The translations under genes and the position numbers were made by a program. A stretch of 36,506 nucleotides of DNA from Methylomonas rivi (GTDB taxonomy: Bacteria; Pseudomonadota; Gammaproteobacteria; Methylococcales; Methylomonadaceae): NCBI RefSeq assembly GCF_024505165.1, contig NZ_JANIBK010000033.1, forward strand, positions 1 through 36,506, read 5' to 3'. How positions within the stretch are numbered: the stretch's first letter is position 1; each line of letters opens with the position of its first letter. Shown one piece after another: positions 1 to 8,001 of this stretch. The notes beneath the pieces are model-generated. The model ran no database searches, was not told where the DNA came from, and was given only the letters and a program-made list of their open reading frames with translations.

Positions 1-22
1 ACGGGTGGCTAGCGCCACCCGT
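1..22 (-). terminator. Hairpin just downstream of hps, probable terminator
   Basis: A 9-bp perfect stem (acgggtggc at 1-9, gccacccgt at 14-22) closes on a 4-nt loop, 42 bp past the hps stop codon. On the hps strand the expected U-tract would lie before base 1, outside the window, so termination cannot be confirmed. Confidence 0.5.
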
Positions 23-64
23 CCTTAGCATGCCTAATAAATGCTAGGTAGCGACAAAGCTAAC

Positions 65-712
65 TTATGCAGCCGCAGCGTCTACCAATTCACGGATTTC
101 ACGGGCGGCCTCCGCTGGAGAAGGCGCGCCGTAAATAGCCGCACCGACAACGATGATGTTGGCGCCCGCATTAACGGTCTGTTCAATAGTGGCGGGCTTG
201 ATACCGCCGGCAACAGAAACCCGAACATTCAAACCTAAAGAAGCGACTTCGTTCAAGTCGGTGAATGGGGTTTGACCTGCAGCTTGCGCGTCCAAACCGG
301 TGTGAACACCCATGATTTGCGCGCCCAATTTAGCGGATTCGCGTGCACACTCGGCTTTGTTAGGCACGTTGATCAGGTCAACTTGAACCTCGGCTGCGTG
401 TTTTTTCGCGGCCTTGATTACGCCACCGATAGTTGCCAAGCCGGATACGCCCAATACGGTGCAGATGTCGGCGCCGGCGGCGTAGAAAGCACCTGCTTCG
501 TATTCGCCGGCATCCATGGTTTTCAGGTCAACCAACAACAATTTGTCCGGATAACGGTTTCTCAGTTCTTTTACCAGGTTAACACCGTTGTATTTGATGC
601 AAGGGGTACCGATTTCAAAAATATCAACATAAGGCGCTACTTGATCCGCCAACGCTACGGTTTGGTCGAAATCCAAAGAGTCTAACGCCATTTGAATTAA
701 TGGTCTTGCCAT
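65..712 (-). CDS. hxlA: 3-hexulose-6-phosphate synthase (HPS)
   Basis: Condenses formaldehyde with ribulose 5-phosphate to hexulose 6-phosphate, the first step of the ribulose monophosphate cycle, in the cytoplasm. The 215-residue protein has the length and fold signals of the orotidine-phosphate decarboxylase superfamily: a DxKxxD motif at D62-K64-D67 (VDLKTMD), an early FEIGTP strand with E33, and the phosphate-loop strands VAGGI and VVGAAIYG near the C terminus. The ATG start is preceded by a GGAG ribosome site and gives the usual MARPLIQMALD N terminus. The gene is usually called hps or rmpA in methanotrophs. Its partner isomerase (hpi) is often adjacent; it would lie left of the window and cannot be seen. 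It has its own promoter-like sequence behind ubiX, as expected for a highly expressed central gene. Confidence 0.96.
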   Translation of the reverse strand: MARPLIQMALDSLDFDQTVALADQVAPYVDIFEIGTPCIKYNGVNLVKELRNRYPDKLLLVDLKTMDAGEYEAGAFYAAGADICTVLGVSGLATIGGVIKAAKKHAAEVQVDLINVPNKAECARESAKLGAQIMGVHTGLDAQAAGQTPFTDLNEVASLGLNVRVSVAGGIKPATIEQTVNAGANIIVVGAAIYGAPSPAEAAREIRELVDAAAA

Positions 713-752
713 GGGATGTGCTCCGATTGTTACAGTTATAGTTATAAGAACC

Positions 753-812
753 GCTCATCAGCATATTGGTACGCCCGCCAAAAGGCCGCATAGTGTACTG
801 TCGTTGATGAGC
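753..812. repeat. Spaced inverted repeat in the hps leader
   Basis: gctcatca at 753-760 and tgatgagc at 805-812 form perfect 8-bp arms 44 bp apart, between the predicted hps promoter and start codon. In the mRNA they could pair to form a long leader hairpin, or act as a split protein site. Function is unknown. Confidence 0.4.
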
Positions 813-831
813 AATAAAAAAGCTGGCAGCA

Positions 832-861
832 ACTCTAAATCAGAATTGGGCACCCTGTCAA
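832..861 (-). promoter_or_regulatory. Predicted sigma-70 promoter of hps
   Basis: On the minus strand a perfect -35 TTGACA (856-861) is followed after 18 bp by TAGAGT (832-837), which matches 4 of 6 positions of the -10 consensus. Transcription would start near 825 and give a leader of about 110 nt. The match is by eye only. Confidence 0.5.
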
Positions 862-908
862 TTGAAAGCCTGCCATTTACTTGTTAATTTTCGTATTTTA
901 TCGATTTT

Positions 909-1496
909 TTATCCTTCATTACCCAAACCCGCCCAAGGTTTGAATAATCCATCGATAGTCACGCCATACATATCCAAGATCCGTCCCACGCCTTCATCCA
1001 CCATCGCTTTGACGGAGTCGGATTTATTGTAAAACGCCGGCATGGGCGGGAAAATAATACCACCCATCTCGGTCACTGCGGCCATATTTCGAATATGCGC
1101 CAAATTCAACGGCGTTTCCCGCGGCACCAGCACGGTTTTACGCCGCTCCTTTAAAGCCACATCCGCCGAGCGGGAAATCAGGTTATCGCCGAAACCGTGC
1201 GCAATCGCCGCCAAGGTTTTCATGGAGCAGGGCGCCACCACGACGCCTTCGGTTTTAAAGGAACCGCTGGCTATGCAGGAAGCAATATCGTTGATGCCGT
1301 GCGCCACATCCGCCAACCGGTACAGCGCGGCCCGATCCATATCCAGTTCGTATTTCAAATTTACCAGGCCGGCAGCGGAAATCACCAGATGCGTCTCCCA
1401 CTCGGGCAAACCCTTTAGGATTTGCAGCATGCGCACGCCGTAAATGGCGCCGGTCGCCCCGGTCATGGCTATGACCAGCCGCTTTTTATTTGTCAT
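909..1496 (-). CDS. ubiX: Flavin prenyltransferase UbiX
   Basis: Makes prenylated FMN, the cofactor of the UbiD decarboxylase in ubiquinone synthesis, from FMN and dimethylallyl phosphate. The 195-residue protein has the Rossmann-like flavin-binding N terminus with GATGAIYG (13-20) and the later segments APCSMKTLAAIAHG and PRETPLNLAHI that are typical of UbiX/Pad1. Length is normal and the start is ATG. It lies 10 bp after the prolyl aminopeptidase gene on the same strand, so the two are probably cotranscribed. No ubiD is in the window, which is common because the two are often unlinked. Confidence 0.95.
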   Translation of the reverse strand: MTNKKRLVIAMTGATGAIYGVRMLQILKGLPEWETHLVISAAGLVNLKYELDMDRAALYRLADVAHGINDIASCIASGSFKTEGVVVAPCSMKTLAAIAHGFGDNLISRSADVALKERRKTVLVPRETPLNLAHIRNMAAVTEMGGIIFPPMPAFYNKSDSVKAMVDEGVGRILDMYGVTIDGLFKPWAGLGNEG

Positions 1497-1506
1497 AAAT
1501 TTCTAA

Positions 1507-2454
1507 TTATCCAGCCAAAAGGACAGCCATTTCATCGGCGGCGGCCACCAATGCATCTATCATTTCCTCGCCCTTGGCGACATGTCCCGCATTAGGCAGC
1601 ACCCTAAAACCGGCTTTCGGCAGCGCTTGATGCAAGCGCCACCCCGCTTCCAACGGGCAGGTTAAATCATTTTGGCCGTGGATAATGATAGTAGGAATAT
1701 CCTGCAACAGCACGCAATTTTGCAGAACTTGATTCTCGGCAACGAAATAATTATTCCGCGCGTAATGCAGTTCCATCCGCACCTGCTTGACCGCCTGAAT
1801 ATCCGGCGGCGCGTCGACAAGTGCAAATTCCGCCCCCAATGCCACCTGACCGCCCCAATATTGCCAGTGCAACGCCGCCCGTTCGGCAGCCGCGGAGTCG
1901 CTGCCGAACGCGGCCTCGCACAGCCTTGCCAGTACTTCATCGCCGGATACCGCCCCCACGGCATCCAGCATATCCTGCCAGCGTTGCGGATAAATACGAT
2001 TGGCTCCGTCCCGCAGAAACCAATGCATATCCGTCTGGCGCGCCAGAAACACCCCGCGCAAAACCATCCCCAGGACGTGTCGGGGAAATTGCTGCGCATA
2101 CAGCAATGCCAACGTCGCTCCCCAGGAACCACCGAACAGCAGCCACCGCTCGATGCGCAGCCTGATTCTGACGCGCTCCATGTCTTCTATTAGGTTTTGC
2201 GTGGTATTTCCTTCCAACTCGCCAAAAGGCAACGACCGCCCGCACCCGCGCTGATCCAGCAAAATAATGCAATAAAGATCGGGATTGAAAAAACGCCGGT
2301 GGTCCGGCTTGGTGCCTGAGCACGGCCCGCCGTGCAGGAAAATCACAGGAATGCCTACAGGATTACCCGATTGCTCGACGTACACTTGATGCATGCTGCC
2401 GGTTTCCAGAAAAAACGTGTGAAATGGAAAAATTTCCGGGTAAAGCACCTTCAA
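1507..2454 (-). CDS. pip: Prolyl aminopeptidase (proline iminopeptidase), alpha/beta hydrolase
   Basis: Serine peptidase predicted to remove N-terminal proline from peptides in the cytoplasm (family S33). The 315-residue protein shows the oxyanion-hole motif HGGP (41-44), the DQRGCGRS segment (67-74), the nucleophile elbow GGSWG with S110, a late Asp in HGQND and a late His in NAGHV, all as in the family. The N terminus KVLYPEIFPF aligns with the usual start of Pip, which supports the TTG start at 2454; the GTG two codons later is an alternative. The TTG overlaps the TGA stop of the upstream toxin gene, so translation is likely coupled to it. Confidence 0.9.
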   Translation of the reverse strand: MKVLYPEIFPFHTFFLETGSMHQVYVEQSGNPVGIPVIFLHGGPCSGTKPDHRRFFNPDLYCIILLDQRGCGRSLPFGELEGNTTQNLIEDMERVRIRLRIERWLLFGGSWGATLALLYAQQFPRHVLGMVLRGVFLARQTDMHWFLRDGANRIYPQRWQDMLDAVGAVSGDEVLARLCEAAFGSDSAAAERAALHWQYWGGQVALGAEFALVDAPPDIQAVKQVRMELHYARNNYFVAENQVLQNCVLLQDIPTIIIHGQNDLTCPLEAGWRLHQALPKAGFRVLPNAGHVAKGEEMIDALVAAADEMAVLLAG

Positions 2455-2786
2455 ATCTCACCACCCAACAAGCGTTCCAATAGCAAATCCTCAAGGTTCC
2501 GACGCGCATCCAGCACCGCTAACACACGCACATCATTTTCATTAATTTTGTAGACGATTCGCCAATGGGAAATCAGCAACTCCCTAAACTGGAACACCCC
2601 TTGAGCCTGTAATTCCGGCACCATTCGCCCTCTTTCCGCCAGCAGTTCCAGCTGAAACGCCTTGGCTTTAATCTCACCCAGCAGCGAAGCGGCGGCACTG
2701 GGGCTGCGACTTTTTAGGTATATCACCAGCTGTCGCAGATCGTTTCGAGCAGTTTTAGTCCACTGAACCCGACGCAATTGGGTCAT
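2451..2786 (-). CDS. RelE/ParE-family toxin of a type II toxin-antitoxin pair
   Basis: The 111-residue basic protein looks like the RelE/ParE fold: an N-terminal strand-helix segment (VQWTKTARNDLRQLVIYL) typical of ParE-like toxins, then a central FRELLISHWRIVYKIN strand pair and the C-terminal VRVLAVLDARRN strand. Members either cleave mRNA on the ribosome or poison gyrase; sequence alone does not say which. Its ATG overlaps the antitoxin stop (TAATG), the usual antitoxin-first coupling. Its own stop overlaps the start of pip, so it sits at the head of an operon with housekeeping genes. The frame is intact. Confidence 0.85.
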   Translation of the reverse strand: MTQLRRVQWTKTARNDLRQLVIYLKSRSPSAAASLLGEIKAKAFQLELLAERGRMVPELQAQGVFQFRELLISHWRIVYKINENDVRVLAVLDARRNLEDLLLERLLGGEI

Positions 2787-3058
2787 TACTCAGCCAGCAA
2801 CTCATCCATTTCGCGAAACACATCCTGCTGTTCCAGCAGATCGCCATTACGAATATCCTCTTCGCTTTGCGCCAGCAACTTCAGCAAACTCAAGGCATTG
2901 CGCATATTCTCATAGCTTTCGGCATCTTGCAAAACCCCTCGCGGCTCACCGTTCTGAGTAATGACAATAGGCCGATGGGTTTGATTTATTTGTTGCAAAA
3001 GTTCCGCAGAATGAGCCTTTAAATAACTCACCGGCTTAATATCAGTTACTAGATTCAT
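2786..3058 (-). CDS. Phd/YefM-family antitoxin
   Basis: A 90-residue protein beginning MNLVTDIKPVSYLKAH, the usual N-terminal DNA-binding segment of Phd/YefM antitoxins, followed by RPIVITQNGEPRGVLQDAESYE, the family core. The acidic C terminus (FREMDELLAE) would wrap the toxin. An in-frame start 15 codons further upstream exists (3103), but the family N terminus begins at the ATG at 3058. Such antitoxins normally repress their own promoter as a complex with the toxin, so regulation of the downstream pip and ubiX genes by this pair is possible. Confidence 0.88.
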   Translation of the reverse strand: MNLVTDIKPVSYLKAHSAELLQQINQTHRPIVITQNGEPRGVLQDAESYENMRNALSLLKLLAQSEEDIRNGDLLEQQDVFREMDELLAE

Positions 3059-3120
3059 TGAAAACTCGCATATCACCAAATTTAGTACCGAGTATAGCAC
3101 CACTAATGAATCGCAGACAT

Positions 3121-3150
3121 AAAAAAAGGGAAGGCTTTCGCCTTCCCTTT
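3121..3150 (-). terminator. Rho-independent terminator of the outer-membrane protein gene
   Basis: An 8-bp perfect stem (gggaaggc 3128-3135, gccttccc 3140-3147) with a tttc loop is followed on the minus strand by seven U residues (A-run 3121-3127). It lies 26 bp past the stop of the 3176-4084 gene and separates it from the toxin-antitoxin operon. Confidence 0.9.
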
Positions 3151-3175
3151 TCGCCCGACTTAAGTAAGTAACAAA

Positions 3176-4084
3176 TTAGAATTTGAAACCTACGTAACCG
3201 CCGGCAGTGAAACCATTGTTAGGTGTACCGTCGATTTTGCTAGTCATGTAGTGGTAGCGAGTATCCGCACCGATTACGATGCCTCTGAACAAGTCGTATT
3301 CAGCACCGGCACCGAAATTCATGCCGGCGTTCAACACGGAAACCGCATTGGAAGGCACACCCAGAATGTTAACATCCAGACCGACCGGAATCAGCCACGG
3401 ACGGAATTTGCTGCCGTGCATGAATTTGATTTTTGGCGAGGCGTTGATTCTCAGGCGGGCATCAGTCGATGTGCCATTGTGTCCGTTAAGCGCTATTGTT
3501 TGGCTGTTGGATGTTTGCAGGGCGGTCAAAGTACCATTGGTTAAAGTATTGGCACCGGTACCGTATTCAGCATATTCGAAACCAAATTCAATCATGAACG
3601 AAGTATCGTCCATCAAACCGAATAAGTCGTTGTTGACATTGAAGTCGAACGCGCCACCAAAATAGTAACCGTCGGCGTTGGTATTATTGGAAAGTAAACC
3701 ACCGTCGGTTAAAACAGAATTAGAGTTCGCGCGCGCGTGATCGAGCTTGCTCCAACCACCACGCACCGCAACCAAGTTATCTTTGGAAGTAGAAGCCGCG
3801 GGCGCGGATTTCATGGAAGCCATCCAGTGATCCAGCTCTTGCACTTTGGCCGATTCGGTTGAAGTTTGCGCGGAAGCCGATTTAACCCGGCCTAATTCCG
3901 CTTGCATGGCAGCCATTTGATCGGCCATTTGTTGCATTTGCAATTCCAGGGCCTCGGCTTTTCTGGCCGCCGCATCGGCAACGCGTTCGGCTTTATTGTC
4001 CGCCGCTTGAGCAGGCGCAACCATGGCCATGGATAATGTCGCTGCGGCGATGCCCAGCGCTAATTGGGTTTTATTTAAAGTCAT
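3176..4084 (-). CDS. Outer-membrane beta-barrel protein with N-terminal coiled coil
   Basis: I do not recognise a named family. The 302-residue protein starts with a clear signal peptide (cleavage after APAQA, residue 27). Residues 28-75 form an Ala/Glu/Met-rich helix likely to be a coiled coil (ERVADAAARKAEALELQMQQ). From about residue 104 alternating polar and aromatic strands follow (VRGGWSKLDHA, GYYFGGAFDFNV, FMIEFGFEYAEYG, ending GGYVGFKF with a terminal Phe), as in outer-membrane barrels. The coiled coil before a barrel recalls porins that trimerise or touch peptidoglycan, but that is an inference. A strong promoter, a GGGGGG ribosome site and a good terminator suggest an abundant, singly transcribed protein. 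Confidence 0.8.
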   Translation of the reverse strand: MTLNKTQLALGIAAATLSMAMVAPAQAADNKAERVADAAARKAEALELQMQQMADQMAAMQAELGRVKSASAQTSTESAKVQELDHWMASMKSAPAASTSKDNLVAVRGGWSKLDHARANSNSVLTDGGLLSNNTNADGYYFGGAFDFNVNNDLFGLMDDTSFMIEFGFEYAEYGTGANTLTNGTLTALQTSNSQTIALNGHNGTSTDARLRINASPKIKFMHGSKFRPWLIPVGLDVNILGVPSNAVSVLNAGMNFGAGAEYDLFRGIVIGADTRYHYMTSKIDGTPNNGFTAGGYVGFKF

Positions 4085-4164
4085 TGCTGTCCCCCCAAGG
4101 GTTTATTGTTGTTAGCCAGTCTGCTTTTTGCTTAATTGCAACACAGGATTTTTCTACGTAGGCA

Positions 4165-4193
4165 ATAATAGCAGCTGTTTCGCATCCTTACAA
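4165..4193 (-). promoter_or_regulatory. Strong sigma-70 promoter of the outer-membrane protein gene
   Basis: On the minus strand TTGTAA (4188-4193) and TATTAT (4165-4170) are separated by exactly 17 bp. A run of A and T tracts just upstream (about 4200-4260) resembles an UP element. The leader would be about 74 nt. Confidence 0.65.
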
Positions 4194-4268
4194 GTTTTAG
4201 TCTTATTTTTTTTATCGAAAAAAGTTAATATATATCAATATAATACAAATTTAGCGTAAAGTGATTTC

Positions 4269-4298
4269 ACTAAATGTTAAAAAAAAACAACATTTAGT
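4269..4298. repeat. 10-bp inverted repeat around an A-tract
   Basis: actaaatgtt (4269-4278) and aacatttagt (4289-4298) are perfect arms around a 10-bp spacer of nine A and one C. It lies about 75 bp upstream of the predicted -35 of the outer-membrane protein gene. It could be an operator; it is too AT-rich for a good terminator. Confidence 0.45.
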
Positions 4299-4455
4299 TT
4301 AAAATTTGCACAAGCAAAATACGCCGATCTCTGCCGCACCAAAACAACGCAAAACCCGGCCGCGATAACCGATTTTGAGCAGACATTCCGGCTGGTAAAC
4401 GGCAAATATCGACTTTTCGTGTTAAGTTGTTTCCACCCAAACAGTCCGTTTTCAC

Positions 4456-5550
4456 ATGACCCACGACACAGACATTCTGATCATAGGCGGCGGCATCAGC
4501 GGTTTATTAACCGCCCGCGAATTACAATTGGTGGGCCGCAACATCACCGTTATCGACAAATCGAACCTTGGACAGGAAGCCTCCTGGGCCGGCGGCGGCA
4601 TCTTGCTGCCCATTTACCCCTGGCGGCAGGCCGGCGCGATTTCCGATCTGGTTGTCGCCAGCCTGCAAAGTTATCCCGGCCTGAGCCGGGAATTGCTCGA
4701 CACCACCGGCATCGACCCGGAATGGACCCCTTGCGGCATGCTGATCTGCAAAAACCCGGACTACGATTTAGCCATACAATGGTGCAATACCCGCCATATT
4801 TCTTATCAAGATCCACCGGCCGCATTACTGGAACACATCGATACCCTCTGCGACCGGCCTTTATGGCTGCCCGGTATTGCGCAGGCGCGCAATCCTCGCT
4901 TGCTAAAATCGTTAAAAGCCTATTTACTGCAAAACGGTGTGCGTTTTATCGAAAACACCGGAATCACCGGCGTTGAAATTGAGAATAGGCGCTTACAAAC
5001 GATCCATACCTTTGAACAAAGCTTTAGCCCGAACCAAGCCATCATCTGCGCGGGCGCCTGGAGCGCGGATTTCTTAAACCGCTGGCTGCCGCAAGCTTCG
5101 ATAAGCTTGCAGATCCAACCGGTACGCGGACAAATGCTGCTGTTTGACGCCCAACCCGACACGCTGAAACACATGATTTTGGACGGCGACCATTATTTGA
5201 TTCCGCGCCGCGACGGCAAGATTTTGGCCGGCAGCACCGTGGAACAAGCCGGGTTTACCAAAATCACCACCGCGGAAGCCGGAGAACAACTATACAACTT
5301 TGCCATAGGCCTAATGCCGGAACTGAAAAAACACCCGGTCTGCGCGCATTGGGCAGGCTTACGGCCCGGCACCCCAAAAGGCATACCCTATATCGGTTTT
5401 CACCCCGATGTAGACAACCTCAGCGTCAACGCCGGCCATTTTCGCAACGGCTTGGTCATGGGGCCGGCATCCGCCCGCTTGTTGGCCGATCTGATTCTAC
5501 AAAGACAGCCCAGCCTCGACCCCGCGCCTTACGCCTTGAACCGCGGCTAG
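4456..5550 (+). CDS. thiO: Glycine oxidase ThiO (FAD-dependent)
   Basis: Oxidises glycine to iminoacetate (dehydroglycine), which supplies the C-N unit of the thiamine thiazole ring. The 364-residue protein has the N-terminal dinucleotide site GGGISG (11-16) with acidic D34 at the end of the second strand, the ASWAGGGIL segment that contacts FAD in the DAO family, and a C-terminal GLRPGTPKGIPYIG and NAGHFRNGLVMGPA block typical of ThiO. Length and ATG start are normal. No other thi gene is nearby; pyrD follows 73 bp later on the same strand. A related amino-acid oxidase cannot be fully excluded. Confidence 0.87.
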   Translation: MTHDTDILIIGGGISGLLTARELQLVGRNITVIDKSNLGQEASWAGGGILLPIYPWRQAGAISDLVVASLQSYPGLSRELLDTTGIDPEWTPCGMLICKNPDYDLAIQWCNTRHISYQDPPAALLEHIDTLCDRPLWLPGIAQARNPRLLKSLKAYLLQNGVRFIENTGITGVEIENRRLQTIHTFEQSFSPNQAIICAGAWSADFLNRWLPQASISLQIQPVRGQMLLFDAQPDTLKHMILDGDHYLIPRRDGKILAGSTVEQAGFTKITTAEAGEQLYNFAIGLMPELKKHPVCAHWAGLRPGTPKGIPYIGFHPDVDNLSVNAGHFRNGLVMGPASARLLADLILQRQPSLDPAPYALNRG

Positions 5551-5623
5551 TTTTGTTTACTTCCGAACCGCCATATCGGGTTACACTTTTCGCTAACCCG
5601 ACCTATACATTCTAAAAAACACC

Positions 5624-6637
5624 ATGAATCTTTATCCTTTATTACGCCGCGTATTATTTAGCCTGGATCCGGAAACCGCCCATCATGTCACGTTGAAATT
5701 ATTGAAACTGACCGAACAAGCCGGCCTATCAAGCTTGAGCAGGGCGCAATCGACCGATAAACCGGTCACGGTGATGGGACTGGAATTTAAAAATCCGCTC
5801 GGTTTGGCCGCCGGCCTGGATAAAAACGGCGATTACATCGACGCATTAGCCGCGCTGGGCTTCGGTTTTATCGAGATAGGCACGGTAACGCCGCGGCCGC
5901 AACCCGGCAATCCCAAACCGCGCCTGTTCCGGTTGCCGGAACACCAAGCCATCATCAACCGGATGGGTTTTAATAATTTCGGTATCGATCATTTATTGCA
6001 ACAGGTCGCCCAATGCCGGTATCGCGGCATATTGGGAATCAATATCGGCAAAAACGCCGACACGCCGATAGAACAAGCCACCGAAGATTATTTGATCGGT
6101 TTGCGCAAAAGCTATTTGCCGGCCAGCTATATCACCATCAATATTTCCTCGCCCAACACCAAAAATTTGCGCCAATTGCAACAGGGCGACGAAATCAAGC
6201 AGTTGTTGGCTGCATTGAAACAGGAACAACTCAAATTACAGGCCGAGCATGGCAAATACACCCCGCTGGCGGTCAAGATTGCCCCCGATTTAACCGACGA
6301 GGACATCCGGCGTATTGCGGATTTGCTGCTGGAATTTGGCATCGACGGTGTCATCGCCACCAATACCACCATCGCCCGCGACAAAGTGCAAGGCCACCCT
6401 CTTTGCAATGAAACCGGCGGCCTCAGCGGCGCACCGGTCAAAGACAGCTCGACAGCCGTCGTCAAAGGTTTGGCGGCGGCGTTAAACGGCAAATTGCCGA
6501 TTATTGCGGCGGGGGGTATCTTGAGCGGCAGCGATGCGCGGGAAAAAATCCAAGCCGGCGCCAGCTTGGTACAGGTTTACAGCGGCCTGATTTATAAGGG
6601 TCCGCAACTGCTGGAAGATATTTTACAAAACCTTTAA
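5624..6637 (+). CDS. pyrD: Dihydroorotate dehydrogenase (quinone), class 2
   Basis: Oxidises dihydroorotate to orotate and passes electrons to quinone, the fourth step of pyrimidine synthesis, on the inner face of the membrane. The 337-residue protein carries the class 2 N-terminal membrane-contact helices ([21 protein letters not shown]), the FMN segment [14 protein letters not shown], the [11 protein letters not shown] loop that holds the catalytic Ser, and the C-terminal phosphate-binding [10 protein letters not shown] and [12 protein letters not shown]. Length matches class 2 enzymes. It ends tail to tail with the HD-GYP gene, the two stop codons overlapping by 4 bp. Confidence 0.97.
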   Translation: MNLYPLLRRVLFSLDPETAHHVTLKLLKLTEQAGLSSLSRAQSTDKPVTVMGLEFKNPLGLAAGLDKNGDYIDALAALGFGFIEIGTVTPRPQPGNPKPRLFRLPEHQAIINRMGFNNFGIDHLLQQVAQCRYRGILGINIGKNADTPIEQATEDYLIGLRKSYLPASYITINISSPNTKNLRQLQQGDEIKQLLAALKQEQLKLQAEHGKYTPLAVKIAPDLTDEDIRRIADLLLEFGIDGVIATNTTIARDKVQGHPLCNETGGLSGAPVKDSSTAVVKGLAAALNGKLPIIAAGGILSGSDAREKIQAGASLVQVYSGLIYKGPQLLEDILQNL

Positions 6638-7914
6638 GGCTCGGCCTGTTTCCAACCCTTTTGCAATAAGCCGCTCTGATAGTATTTGAGCAAATCGATT
6701 CCGCACTCATCAGGGCGCAACACCGTGGAAATCTTTAACGGCTGACCAGCGAAATTCGAACCGGCTAAGGCCAAATCCACCACGAACTCCAGGCAAGGCT
6801 GTTTTTGCGAGTCGCGCAACATCAAAATCTTCGGCTTGAGTTTTGCTTTTGGGTTAACCTCGATCACCATGGCTATTTCGCCGCTATTCAGTTCCACCAA
6901 ACTTCCGGCCGGGTAAATCCCCAGACATTCGATAAATTTCATGGTCAGCCCTGGATCGAGGTGGCCGTCGGAAGAAGACTCGGTAAGAACTTTAATTGAA
7001 TCGAGATGCGACCTGCCTTTTTTATAGACCCTATCACTACTGACCGCATCATACATATCGGCAATAGCCACGATACGCGTATACGGAGTAATTTGCTCGG
7101 CCTTTAATTGCCGAGGATACCCCTTGCCGTCCAGGCGCTCGTGATGGGTAAACGCCACGTCCACCGCGCCCGGATACATGCCATGAGTTGCCAGCAAAAT
7201 TTTCCAACCCTTGGCGGCATGCGTTTGCATCACGGCTAACTCTTCCGGCGTCAGACGCCCCGGTTTGTTTAAGACTTCTAGCGGCACTTGCATCTTGCCC
7301 ATGTCATGCATCATCCCGCACAAACCGACATGATTCAGCTCCTCGACCGGCAGATTAATTTGCCGTCCCAACGCAATCGAGAAAATGCACACATTCATAC
7401 TATGCTGTGCCGTATATTCGTCGCGATTTTTCAGTTGCGTCATCAACATCAGCGCATCGGGCGCGTTCAACACGCTATCGACACAGTAGGCCACGGCTTT
7501 TTTGGCGGCCAAGGCATTGATGGGGCGACCGAATTTAACCTCTTCCATGAAGCTTTTGACCAAGCCGCTGGTTTTTTGGTAGATGACTTCGGCCTTGCTA
7601 ATTTCCCGCCGAAAAGACGAGCTCTTGGCGGGCGGCTGGACCTTTTCCAGAAAGTCGGGCGTGTAGCCCGTGCTACGGGCCACATATTGCGGTACCTTGG
7701 TCTGTTTTGTAGTGTCGACAAAAACAAAATCGCACTGTTTTTGTACCGCATCGATATCGGCTTGGTTTTTTAATTCAAAGCCCTGAAATCGGAAATTGGT
7801 TTCCAGCCAAGGCCTATCCAATTTGGACACAAACATGCCGATTTTCAGATCCTTGACCTCGATCCGAACTTCTTCGAGCGAATCTATCAATAAGTCGTTG
7901 ATCTTGTTTTGCAT
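6634..7914 (-). CDS. HD-GYP cyclic-di-GMP phosphodiesterase with DUF3391 N-terminal domain
   Basis: Predicted to hydrolyse the second messenger cyclic di-GMP and so affect motility or biofilm. Residues 1 to about 130 look like the DUF3391 domain that often precedes HD-GYP ([19 protein letters not shown]-like start). The HD-GYP domain follows with all key residues: H171 in EYTAQH, HD at 203-204, HHE at 257-259, D262 and GYP at 265-267, then [12 protein letters not shown]. The 426-residue length is usual. The start is ATG. It lies 87 bp after pmbA on the same strand and has no obvious terminator. Confidence 0.92.
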   Translation of the reverse strand: MQNKINDLLIDSLEEVRIEVKDLKIGMFVSKLDRPWLETNFRFQGFELKNQADIDAVQKQCDFVFVDTTKQTKVPQYVARSTGYTPDFLEKVQPPAKSSSFRREISKAEVIYQKTSGLVKSFMEEVKFGRPINALAAKKAVAYCVDSVLNAPDALMLMTQLKNRDEYTAQHSMNVCIFSIALGRQINLPVEELNHVGLCGMMHDMGKMQVPLEVLNKPGRLTPEELAVMQTHAAKGWKILLATHGMYPGAVDVAFTHHERLDGKGYPRQLKAEQITPYTRIVAIADMYDAVSSDRVYKKGRSHLDSIKVLTESSSDGHLDPGLTMKFIECLGIYPAGSLVELNSGEIAMVIEVNPKAKLKPKILMLRDSQKQPCLEFVVDLALAGSNFAGQPLKISTVLRPDECGIDLLKYYQSGLLQKGWKQAEP

Positions 7915-8001
7915 GGTTGCGCGTGTCCGCTGCTAGCCTCAAACCGTCCGATTAGACTTCAATCCAACAAAAAATTTCAATGACTTGAAAATGCGCTCGA
8001 T

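Larger units (their letters stand above)
4085..4455. other. Gene-free divergent intergenic region
   Basis: The 371 bp between the outer-membrane protein gene and thiO hold the promoter of the former, an AT-rich core (4196-4320) and the inverted repeat at 4269-4298. I see no convincing promoter for thiO, no short gene with a ribosome site, and no tRNA-like structure. Confidence 0.7.
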
